From assembly GCA_009193035.1 (NCBI GenBank), contig SWDT01000459.1, forward strand, positions 1 to 13,247: 13,247 nucleotides of DNA, in the 5' to 3' direction. Below, in pieces: positions 1 to 7,080 of the stretch; within the stretch, counting starts at the first letter, position 1; every line of letters begins with the position of its first letter. The stretch comes from Halicephalobus mephisto. Lineage: Eukaryota; Nematoda; Chromadorea; Rhabditida; Panagrolaimidae. The notes beneath the pieces were generated by a model, which was not told the origin of the DNA, ran no database searches, and worked only from the letters and a program-made list of their open reading frames with translations. Both the position numbers and the translations under genes were made by a program.

Positions 1-480
1 ATTATCGGTGTTAGATTTTTACATTGTTGATTTTCGACTTAAGCAATTCGATTAGAATCCGGATTTCGTAATTTTCGAATTTCGTAATTTTTCAAATTCG
101 GATTTCGTAATTTTCAAATTGAAATCTTTTTATTCTGATTTTCGAATTTCGTAATTTTTCAAATTCGGATTTCGTAATTTTCGAATTGAAATCTTTTTAT
201 TCTGATTTTTGGATTTCATAATTTTCGAATTAAATTCATTTTATTTTTGAATTAAAATTTTTTATTTTCAAAATCGGATTTCGTAATTTTCGAATTGAAA
301 TCTTTTTATTCTGATTTTTGGATTTTGTAATTTTTGAATTGAAATCTTTTTATTCTTAATTTTGGATTTCGTAATTTTCAAATTAAAATCTTTTTATTCT
401 TAATTTCGAATTTCGTAATTTTTCAAATTCGGATTTCGTAATTTTCGAATTAAATTCATTTTATTTTTTAAATTAAAAGC
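1..480. repeat. AT-rich minisatellite with a 22-bp step
   Basis: Two short motifs alternate: one around ggatttcgtaattttc and one around gaaatctttttattctg. The second starts at 121, 187, 297 and 341, giving spacings of 66, 110 and 44, all multiples of 22. The array therefore looks like a higher-order arrangement of 22-bp units that have diverged by point changes and small indels. It is not gene sequence. It probably continues left of the window. Its mirror would lie beyond 14500, so I cannot tell whether it belongs to the palindrome. Confidence 0.8.
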
Positions 481-780
481 TTTTTATTTTTAAATTCAAA
501 CTCGAAAATAAAAATTCAATCTGAAAGTTTTGATTTTCATCACTTTCTGTGCCTCTGTGAGTTCCTATCCTTCTACAGATATTTCTTTGGGTGTAGAGAA
601 TAAACTCGGATAATCTACATGAGCTTTTAAACTGTTTGAGAATGAATTTCTTACGGATGATCTCTGAGCTTTTAAATTTCCGTCGAATGAACTGCCTTGT
701 TCTCCCATGATAGGCTGTTCGATGATAATGAATCATCTAGTTACTCATGGGGTATTACGTTACTGTTAAAATATAAGTTG
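481..780. other. Non-repetitive AT-rich stretch, no gene recognised
   Basis: After the minisatellite, the sequence from about 520 to 740 has ordinary complexity and no repeat that I can see. A reading frame on the minus strand (736-473) is open for 87 codons, but it is basic, has no motif I know and runs into the minisatellite. I do not call it a gene. I saw no splice or promoter signal worth naming. Confidence 0.5.
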
Positions 781-1093
781 GTTCCAAAGCGACTAACGTA
801 AGAATTGTTCATATAGGACGTACCGTACACGTAAAAAAGAATACATTAAAAAGGCTCCAATTTACCGGACATATTGTGTTTAATATACTGGTACACTAAA
901 TACAATGCACGGACATCGGCTTAACGCACTGATATATTCAATATAGTACATTAATATCACAATTAATATATGAATGCATTGAACATAATGTATCTCATAT
1001 ACCAGAACCGTTTTAACGTATCTATATATTGAATATTATACATCTATTATACCAGAGCTGTTTTAACGTACTTATGCATCATATAAAATGCAC
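781..1093. repeat. Left part of ~90-bp tandem array, interrupted by the RTE insertion
   Basis: Diverged units share the phrases (c)cagagctgttttaacgta, tatataaaatgcactgata and gcattgaatatcatgtatc. Examples are the 'ccag...ttttaacgta' words near 998-1020 and 1051-1070, and 'atataaaatgcactgatacc' at 1081-1100. The same unit family resumes at 4383 directly after the retrotransposon, so this was one continuous array before insertion. Units at the outer edge (780-900) are more diverged and the left boundary is approximate. Confidence 0.75.
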
Positions 1094-1106
1094 TGATACC
1101 GTAACT
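1094..1106 (+). repeat. Target-site duplication, left copy (tgataccgtaact)
   Basis: The 13 bases tgataccgtaact appear here just before the GC-rich element and again at 4370-4382 just after its TTG-rich tail. The words on either side are those of the 90-bp array unit, so array DNA runs up to the element on both sides. Direct flanking repeats of this size are typical of target-primed reverse transcription. The 3' boundary could shift by one or two bases because the tail ends in ttg. Confidence 0.85.
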
Positions 1107-1302
1107 CTCCCGCATGCTTCTACCTCTTCGTGGTGCAGGAGATCAACTCTCTCTTGGTCCAGCCTGAGGACACCTACTTCCTAGTAGGGAGACAGAGGCC
1201 AAAGAAGCGTTATCCCCACAGTTAACTGACACAACGGGCCTCTGTGTTATAGCTTTTCTGTGCTCCTCCTACTCCCTGGCAAGGACAGGAGGATGAACCT
1301 AG
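1107..1302 (+). other. 5' leader of the RTE element
   Basis: This is the GC-rich sequence between the TSD and the open endonuclease frame. The frame used by the endonuclease is closed by stops at 1294-1296 and 1300-1302, so the coding region cannot begin upstream in this copy without a frame change. Short out-of-frame ATGs occur at 1114, 1260, 1292 and 1313. In RTE elements this interval should hold an internal promoter, but I see no motif that I can name. Confidence 0.6.
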
Positions 1303-3333
1303 GGATCCATATATGCTACGACTTCGCTATTCCAGCCCCAGTCCTCCGCACGCTGTCCCTGCCCCGCCACGACGCCGGCGGCTCACGCACACAGCGAGGG
1401 GCGATCCAATCTCGGAGGCCTCAAGGCGTCATCCAGATCCAGACACCCTCGGACCGACCCAACACCGCACCACTCCACCCGACACCAGGGAGACCTCCTC
1501 ATCGGCACATTCAACGCCCGCACCCTAGCCACAGAAGCTGCCCGAGCCACTTTCCTCCACTGTGTCGCCTCCATCAAGTTCCACGTCATAGCCCTCCAAG
1601 AGACGAAGTGCACCAAGCAGTACAGCCGTGTTCTCAACTCCGGCCATCAGATGACACTTGGTCCCAAGGTAGAAGGGAAGAACATCGGAGGCGTCGGCTT
1701 CCTCATCCACTCATCCATCACGCGATATATCGATTCCATCTCCGTCCTCTCCCCCCGGCTCGCAATCCTCCGACTACGCTTTGGAAAGAGCCACGTCTCG
1801 ATCCTGAACGTTTATGCCCCGACATCCGCAGCTCCTATCGAAGAACGAGAATCCTTCTTCACAAAGCTTCAAGAAGTCTACCGTCAAGAGAAGGCCTTCT
1901 ACCGGTTCATCATAGGAGACTTCAACTCAAGGATTGGCCCACACGAAGACGGAGAATACCGCATCGGACCGCACTCAGTCGACGTCAGGAACGAAGCAGG
2001 AGATCTGGTCGTCGAATTCGTCAACCGCACACGCCTCTTTCACGGGAACTCTCTCTTCTCCAAGCGAGCAGACCACCGTTGGACGTGGAAGTCCCCAAAC
2101 GGAAGTATGACATATGAAATTGATCATATCTTCACGAACAGAAGGTGGGTATTCCAGGACGTTGCTGTTGTCCGCGGTTTTGATTCGCCTTCGGACCATC
2201 GACTCCTAAGAGCACGAATTCAACTCCGTTACCGCCTCGAGAAGACGATCAGGTATGCAGCCCGACCCACAGGAAGTCCCTCCATAGATCCCACCACTTT
2301 CGAAGCTTACCTCTCAGCCTACGAATGGACAACCGACCAGGACCCTACCACTGACTACACCTTGCTAACTGACGGTATCCGCAGCTGTGCCCAAGCCTCG
2401 CTACTCTCCGCCACACCCGCACCGTCACGACTCACCGACCGCTCCACCTCTGCCATAGCCAGAAGAGGACGACTCAAAAGAGACCCCAACTGCGAACTGT
2501 GGATGAGAGTTGCAGCAGACTGGTACTGCCGGTTCTCGATCAAGAAGGACATCAAGGAGCACAGGAAAAGGATCCTGCAGAAGGCAGCCGAGGAAAAACA
2601 GAGCATCAAACGCGCAAAACGAGAGCTCAGCACCGGACGTCAACCGATCGAGGCTATACGTGACACCTCAGGAGTCCCCATCACCAGGAGAGCAGGAATC
2701 GAGGAGAGAATCGCCGGGTTCTACACCGATCTCTACCGCTCCACAACACCTATCTCCCGCATTTCATCACCGATGCCTCGGGAAGACCCACCCGTCCTCC
2801 TACCATCCGAAGTCCGAGCCGCCTGCAGCCGAATGAAGAAGCACTCTGCTCCTGGGCCAGACAAGATCACCGCCGAGATGATCATAGCAGGGGGTCACAC
2901 ACTCCACACTCTCCTAGCCGACCGATTTTCATCATATCTAGGAAAGAACAGGTTCCCGAAACAATGGAAAGAGAGCAACATGGTTCTTATCCATAAGAAG
3001 GGCGACCCCTACGATATCGGTAACTACAGGCCGATCTCTCTCCTGAGCGTTCCCTACAAGATTTTTACCAAGGTCCTCGTCAATAGGATGGAGAAGCAGC
3101 TCGACGAGTTCCAGCCCCTAGAGCAAGCCGGCTTTAGGAAAGGCTTCGGCTGTATCGATCACATCCACGCACTGACGTTACTCATGGAGAAGTGCAAGGA
3201 GTACCGCCTCCCCCTAGTCCTGGCTTTCGTGGATTATCAGAAGGCCTTTGACAGCGTCGAGATCCCTGCCGTCCTTAACAGTCTCGTCCATCCGGGATTG
3301 ACAACGCCTACATCGACACTCTTGCCTCCCTGA
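1303..3333 (+). CDS. RTE polyprotein, part 1: EEP endonuclease and N-terminal half of reverse transcriptase
   Basis: This part makes the nick in target DNA and starts the polymerase. The frame is open from 1303, just after a stop. There is no ATG before 1651, which lies inside the endonuclease, so the true start is lost or lies upstream in another frame. Counting from 1303, endonuclease motifs are IGTFNAR (67-73), QETK with the catalytic Glu at 102, NVYAPT with Tyr 171, GDFN with Asp 206 and Asn 208, HGNSLF, EIDHI with Asp 274, and SDHR at 297-300. All expected EEP catalytic positions are present. RT follows: APGPDKITAEMI, NYRPISLLSVPYKIFTKVL, QAGFRKGFGCIDHI, and motif A FVDYQKAFDSVE with Asp 644. 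After VHPG the frame runs off into about a dozen unrelated residues and stops at 3331-3333. The missing half continues in the frame of 3294. Confidence 0.93.
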   Translation, partial: GSIYATTSLFQPQSSARCPCPATTPAAHAHSEGRSNLGGLKASSRSRHPRTDPTPHHSTRHQGDLLIGTFNARTLATEAARATFLHCVASIKFHVIALQETKCTKQYSRVLNSGHQMTLGPKVEGKNIGGVGFLIHSSITRYIDSISVLSPRLAILRLRFGKSHVSILNVYAPTSAAPIEERESFFTKLQEVYRQEKAFYRFIIGDFNSRIGPHEDGEYRIGPHSVDVRNEAGDLVVEFVNRTRLFHGNSLFSKRADHRWTWKSPNGSMTYEIDHIFTNRRWVFQDVAVVRGFDSPSDHRLLRARIQLRYRLEKTIRYAARPTGSPSIDPTTFEAYLSAYEWTTDQDPTTDYTLLTDGIRSCAQASLLSATPAPSRLTDRSTSAIARRGRLKRDPNCELWMRVAADWYCRFSIKKDIKEHRKRILQKAAEEKQSIKRAKRELSTGRQPIEAIRDTSGVPITRRAGIEERIAGFYTDLYRSTTPISRISSPMPREDPPVLLPSEVRAACSRMKKHSAPGPDKITAEMIIAGGHTLHTLLADRFSSYLGKNRFPKQWKESNMVLIHKKGDPYDIGNYRPISLLSVPYKIFTKVLVNRMEKQLDEFQPLEQAGFRKGFGCIDHIHALTLLMEKCKEYRLPLVLAFVDYQKAFDSVEIPAVLNSLVHPGLTTPTSTLLPP

Positions 3334-4337
3334 CCGAAGACTGCACGGCCACGATCTGCCCCTTCGATAGAAACGTTTCGATCCCAATAGGCAGAGGCGT
3401 ACGCCAAGGCGACACGATATCCCCGAAGCTGTTCACCTCCGCCCTCGAAGACGCGATGAGGACCCTCGACTGGAAGGAGAAAGGAATCAAGATCGACGGC
3501 CGTTGCCTGTCTCATCTCCGATTCGCGGATGATATAGTGTTGATCTCTCACTCTACAGCCGAGCTTCAGGGGATGCTGACCGAGCTAGTACAATCGGGAA
3601 GCGCCATCGGACTGACGATTAACAAGAAGAAGACCCAGATAATGAGGAACCCGTACTGCCAAGGACCAGGGATCACTCATGACGGCCACTCACTCGAAGA
3701 GACAGACTCCTACGTCTACCTCGGCAAGTTACTTGCGGCAGATTGCTCGATCATGGGCGAACTGAGAAGGAGGAAAAGAGCGGCATGGGGAGCCTTCGGG
3801 CGCATAAAGGAAGTCACTGGGTACCTGTCAGATCCTGGCATTCGAGCTTCCCTCTTCAACTCTCACGTCTTACCCGCGCTCTGCTACGCCTCCGAGACAT
3901 GGACCCTCACAGCATCTGCCATCTCCTACATAGAAAACACATACCGAGGACTTGAACGGGCGCTCACCCGAGTCAACCGCCACCAGCAAAGGGAACGGAG
4001 ATGGACCAATGAAGATCTACGGAAACTCTCCGGGGCCAAGGACGTCGTCAAGTACATCTACAAGGCAAAGCACCGCTGGGCGGGACACGTCATGAGAAGA
4101 GAAGACGACAGATGGACACGGAGGATCACGGAATGGACTGTACGGGGGAAGACAAGACCTCGAGGGAGACCCCCCGCCCGCTGGAGCGACTCCCTCCAAC
4201 CCCTCTCTCTCCAGCCCACCACACTGCCCCGCACAACCACCACCCGACCGACAAGAACCCCGTTCGTGCACTGGTCGACGAGGGCACAAAACCGCGAAGA
4301 ATGGAAGCGAAGTGACCCACGCGGCAAACCCGCTTGA
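3294..4337 (+). CDS. RTE polyprotein, part 2: C-terminal half of reverse transcriptase (frame-shifted)
   Basis: This continues part 1 in the -1 frame. From 3294 it reads GIDNAYIDTLASLTEDC and so on, the natural sequel to the truncated end of part 1. It contains RT motif B (VRQGDTISPKLFTSALED), motif C with the catalytic pair (LRFADDIVLIS, codons at 3528-3533), motif D (GLTINKKKTQIM) and motif E (YVYLGKLL). A thumb-like basic region RRKRAAWGAFGRIKEV follows. The C-terminal region has ALCYASETWTLT, LRKLSGAKDVVKYIYKAK and RWAGHVMRREDDRWTR, then a Pro/Thr/Arg-rich stretch and NREEWKR before TGA at 4335-4337. The first Met is at 3456, but this is not a natural start. The shift is a single-base event in or just before ccggga at 3292-3297, and the right arm carries it too. 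Confidence 0.92.
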   Translation, partial: GIDNAYIDTLASLTEDCTATICPFDRNVSIPIGRGVRQGDTISPKLFTSALEDAMRTLDWKEKGIKIDGRCLSHLRFADDIVLISHSTAELQGMLTELVQSGSAIGLTINKKKTQIMRNPYCQGPGITHDGHSLEETDSYVYLGKLLAADCSIMGELRRRKRAAWGAFGRIKEVTGYLSDPGIRASLFNSHVLPALCYASETWTLTASAISYIENTYRGLERALTRVNRHQQRERRWTNEDLRKLSGAKDVVKYIYKAKHRWAGHVMRREDDRWTRRITEWTVRGKTRPRGRPPARWSDSLQPLSLQPTTLPRTTTTRPTRTPFVHWSTRAQNREEWKRSDPRGKPA

Positions 4338-4369
4338 GGATGGGTCTCTATTGTATCTATTGTTGTTGT
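4338..4369 (+). other. 3' UTR and TTG-repeat tail of the RTE element
   Basis: Only 32 bases separate the stop codon from the TSD. They end in ctattgttgttgtt, a short TTG microsatellite, without a poly(A) tail or polyadenylation signal. Short 3' UTRs that end in simple repeats rather than poly(A) are a known RTE-clade trait and support the assignment. Confidence 0.8.
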
Positions 4370-4382
4370 TGATACCGTAACT
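4370..4382 (+). repeat. Target-site duplication, right-hand copy of the left-arm element
   Basis: The sequence tgataccgtaact is identical to 1094-1106. Array sequence follows at once (aatacatcgatgcattgaat), as expected for the repeat unit broken by the insertion. Confidence 0.85.
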
Positions 4383-4935
4383 AATACATCGATGCATTGA
4401 ATATCATGTATCTTATATGTTAGAACTGTTTTAACGTACTTGTACATCATATAAAATGCACTGACACCGTATCTAATACATCGATGCATTGAATATCATG
4501 TATCTTATATGCTAAAGCTTTTTTTAACATACTTGTACATTATATAAAATGCACTGATACCGTATCTAATACATCGATGCATCTATTATACCAGAGCCGT
4601 TTTGACGTACTTGTACATTATATAAAATGTGTCTAATACCGTACTTAATGTGTCTATATATTGAATACCATGTATCTGTTACATCAGAGCTATTTTAACG
4701 TACTTGTACATTATATAAAACGTGTCTGATATCAACTTCGTCTATCCCTGCACTGAGTATAGTATATTAATATCATAATAATCGGATAAATCAGAGCCAT
4801 TTCAAAGCATCGATACATTAAATACAACACACCGATATCAGCTCAATTTATCAATACATTGAGTATAATATATCCGATAAATCAGAGCTGTTTTAATTTA
4901 TTCATACATTGTATACCATGTATTTTTTGTGTATA
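4383..4935. repeat. ~90-bp tandem array, inner part (left arm)
   Basis: About six diverged units lie here, starting roughly at 4418, 4511, 4591, 4682, 4788 and 4879. Each has a (c)agagc(t/c)(g/a)tttt word, then acgtacttgtacattatataaaatg, a gatacc or gatatc core, and a tail such as gcattgaatatcatgtatc. Unit length is about 80-106 bp. The first units are most alike; those near 4788-4935 are diverged and end at tattttttgtgtata. The array is AT-rich and non-coding. The RTE element sits in one unit of it. Confidence 0.85.
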
Positions 4936-5129
4936 AGGAAGCCGGCGTCAGGTTGTTATTATTTGTTTTGTATTCTAACTTTTATATGCAAAGCTTGTTA
5001 TTGTCCGTGATCCCTATTGTTCGCGGTTCCTGTCTGTTAGGATAGAAACAGAAAGAACATCACAAATCTTTACTGAACAGTAAGGCACAGACAACAACTA
5101 TACATTTTATTAACAACAAAAAACAACTG
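4936..5129. other. Spacer between the two tandem arrays, no gene
   Basis: This is moderately complex sequence beginning aggaagccggcgtcaggttg. It holds a perfect 14-bp dyad, ttactgaacagtaa, at 5070-5083, and the words gttcctgtctgttagga and gatagaaacagaaag around 5026-5055. The mirror at 9913-10106 is well conserved. I see no reading frame of note. Confidence 0.5.
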
Positions 5130-5455
5130 AAATTTTCATTCATAATCTACAGTACTCCACGGTATCTGATATTCAGGCCATCTCTTTAGGTCTTCTCTTG
5201 TTCAGTTTCTGTCTGAACAGTATCATGACGAGTTTCAACACGATATAATCGAAAATCTCATTCCTGGTCTACAGTATTCCACGGTCCCTAGTATTCAAGT
5301 TATTTCTTTAGATCCTTTCTTGTCCAGTTTCTGTCTGAACAGTATCATGACGAGTTTCAACACGATATAATCGAAAATCTCATTTCTGATCTACAGTACT
5401 CCACGGTTCCTAGTATTCAAGTCCTCTCTTGTTCAGTTTCTGTTCCAACAATGTC
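5130..5455. repeat. 122-bp direct tandem repeat, 2.7 copies (left arm)
   Basis: Copies start at 5130, 5252 and 5374. The segment gacgagtttcaacacgatat occurs at 5227 and again at 5349, exactly 122 bp apart. Each copy carries aatct(a/c)... then ctacagta(c/t)tccacgg, tattcaag, and cttgttcagtttctgtctga. The third copy breaks off after cagtttctgtt near 5440 and grades into unique sequence by 5455. The sequence is non-coding in every frame I read. Confidence 0.9.
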
Positions 5456-5724
5456 CTTGTACATTTTTGAAGGCCAACCCAAAATCTACAACACTAGCTA
5501 ATCCAATTTTCTTGAAATCTAGATTTTTGAATATTTTAATTCATAATCCAAATTAGGAAGAATGATATCCATTCATCTAAGCTTTCCTGGATTTTCAAGA
5601 ATAAAAAAATAAAGAATGATTTTTACAAACTTGGAAATGAAAGATAAAAACTGATTCCTGATTCAAAAAATAATGTTATTTCGAAAAAACCAATATTCGG
5701 AATTGTTGTGGATGCATAGTTCCC
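5456..5724. other. AT-rich stretch, nothing recognised
   Basis: This is ordinary AT-rich DNA with no repeat, no open frame and no motif that I can support. It is mirrored at about 9321-9587 with one-base indels, for example tctagattt at 5518-5526, where the mirror reads tctgattt. Confidence 0.5.
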
Positions 5725-5892
5725 ATGACCGGAGATATCCAGAACACCGAAGATTCAACAGTCCCTTCTCCGCTGAGGAGTACAGAAGGGAACACTCCGG
5801 CGTACCGGCAGTCCTCCCCGGGTGTAGCTCTGGTATTTAATAATATATATTCCTATTTTTTACTGTGTCTCATTCTAAGTAGAATGACATAA
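5725..5892 (+). other. Island of higher GC with a 55-codon open frame, function unknown
   Basis: Between A/T-rich flanks, 5723-5835 is clearly richer in G and C. An ATG at 5725 opens 55 codons (MTGDIQNTED... GNTPAYRQSSPG) and ends with TAA at 5890-5892; its last third is the AT-rich flank. It has no match to a family I know. In the right arm the same frame (minus, 9320-9219) stops after 33 codons, because one G is missing where the left has ccccggg. The island also has short dyads: cccttct at 5763-5769 with agaaggg at 5784-5790, and ccgg-cgta-ccgg at 5797-5808. It could be an exon relic, a structured RNA or chance. Confidence 0.3.
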
Positions 5893-6480
5893 CAGATATA
5901 TTTCAATAATCAAAAAACCGTAATCTGTCCAAAAAAGTAAAAAATATCCGTTCGGGATTTATTGAGAAATTTGATTTTTTAAATTTTGTTTAAATTTTGA
6001 AACTTTTGTTTTACTGTATCTACGTCAGGTTCTAGTGATCTCTAAGAATAAAAGAATAAAAAAAATTGAATTTTTTTTTTAACTGCCATTTTTTTTTGAA
6101 AAAAATTTAAAAGATTTTTTTAAGGAAACCCGGTAAAAAAGTTGTTTCCGAATGGGCAATCTGGCGCCATTCCTGGAAATAATTTCTGATCAACGCCTTT
6201 TAATCGAAAAAAACCGTAATTATTCTAAAAAATTGAAAGTTTTCCATCCAGGACCTTTCGAAAAAATCTTTAAATTCTACTTAAATTCCACAAAATTTGT
6301 TTTTTAAGCATTTAAGTCAAAATTTAGATGATTTTTAAAAATATAAAAAAAATAAAAAATACATTTCTAAAATATAAAAAAAAAATAAATAATAGATTTT
6401 AAAAAATATAAAAAAATTAAAAATAATTTTTAAAAAAATATAAAAAAAAGAAATTTTTATAGATACTCGAAAAAAGATAA
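5893..6480. other. A/T-rich low-complexity DNA, no gene
   Basis: A and T homopolymers dominate, especially around 6060-6125 and 6330-6460, where blocks like aaaatataaaaaaa recur. A short complex patch, aatgggcaatctggcgccat at 6151-6170, is kept in both arms. Just before it, 6091-6149 differs strongly from its mirror. I see nothing else. Confidence 0.55.
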
Positions 6481-6870
6481 AAATCTGATTTTTGAACGGA
6501 AAATTTGTCGTCATTTAAAATCACCGATTGCTGTAGTTTTTATTGTAAATTATTTTTTGGCAAATTTACTGGAAAAAAAATGTTCAAAAAATTAAACTAT
6601 CGATTAATAGATAATAAAAATTTTATAAAAGTTAATCTCAGAAAAGTTTCAAAAAAATCCAGTCGAGTCAATTGGAACTGTCAGCAAGGATGACGGAAAA
6701 TTATTTTTCCTCTTATAGTAAATTTCTTTCCGTTTATCTTGGAAGTTTCCAAATACATTTCCCCTTCCGAGCCCTTCGGTGATAGATGCCCTGGGCAATA
6801 GAAGACTTATACATTATGTGCCATTGCTTGGTACGACAGATACTGTAGGACCAGTCCATGGAGGTTTGTT
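6481..6870. other. Mixed AT-rich stretch with a complex island at 6690-6870
   Basis: The first half is A/T-rich. From about 6690, including gatagatgccctgggcaat at 6781-6799 and gtacgacagatactgtagga at 6831-6850, the sequence is complex and well kept in the mirror. On the minus strand, 6859-6734 reads 41 codons (MDWSYSICRTKQ... KGKCIWKLPR). In the right arm the equivalent frame stops after 16 codons because of a local indel, and the two arms differ at three further places. I do not call it a gene. Confidence 0.4.
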
Positions 6871-7080
6871 TTATCAAATAAATTAAAAATAAATATAAAA
6901 AATTTAAATTAAAATTAAAATTAAAAATAAATAAATATAAAAATTTAAAAATTAAAATAAAATAAATATAATAATAAAATTTAGAAATTAAAAATAAATA
7001 TAAAAATTAAAATTAAATATAAATATAAAAATTAAATTAAGAAATAAAATTAAAAATTTTTATTTAATTTTTGATTATTT
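6871..7080. repeat. A/T-only low-complexity tract (aaattaaaataaatat-like)
   Basis: Almost only A and T are present, in short words such as aaattaaaa and aaataaatata, with no stable period. It is mirrored at about 8010-8215 as its complement. Alignment between the arms is ambiguous here because any shift matches nearly as well. Confidence 0.7.

Larger units (their letters stand above)
1107..4369 (+). mobile_element. Near full-length RTE-clade non-LTR retrotransposon (left copy)
   Basis: This 3.26-kb element is GC-rich and contrasts sharply with its AT-rich surroundings. It has a leader, a single long EEP-endonuclease plus reverse transcriptase coding region, a very short 3' UTR and a 3' end of TTG repeats. 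A 13-bp TSD flanks it. There are no LTRs, no gag-like or zinc-knuckle ORF, and the size is close to the roughly 3.3 kb known for nematode RTE-1. RT motif wording (FVDYQKAFDSVE, FADDIVLIS) and the RWAGHVMRREDDRWTR tail fit the RTE clade. One frameshift near 3294 and the lack of an ATG in the endonuclease frame mean that the copy as written cannot make the full protein by ordinary translation. The same element lies in the right arm. Confidence 0.95.

Noticed and set aside
473..736. 87-codon minus-strand frame
   Set aside because: Basic, without known motif, ends in the AT-rich minisatellite; length is within chance expectation.
1260..2117. 285-codon plus-strand open frame rich in Arg, Pro and Ser
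   Set aside because: It overlaps the EEP endonuclease in another phase and has the low-information composition of an out-of-frame reading of GC-rich coding DNA. The endonuclease motifs are in the frame of 1303.
1107..4369. LTR retrotransposon, Polinton/Maverick or retrovirus-like element
   Set aside because: There are no LTRs, protease, integrase or capsid motifs. The EEP endonuclease plus RT order, short TTG tail and 13-bp TSD fit an RTE-clade LINE.
4058..4489. 143-codon minus-strand frame, repeated as 142 codons at 10546-10974
   Set aside because: It runs antisense through the RTE C-terminal region and out into the tandem array. It is present in both arms only because the arms are copies, and it has no domain.
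5815..5835. tRNA A-box-like word ggtgtagctctggta in the GC island
   Set aside because: There is no matching B box, acceptor stem or anticodon arm at the right spacing.
6505..6693. 62-codon plus-strand frame rich in Lys, Asn and Phe
   Set aside because: This is the composition expected from A/T-rich noise, and I found no comparable reading in the mirror.
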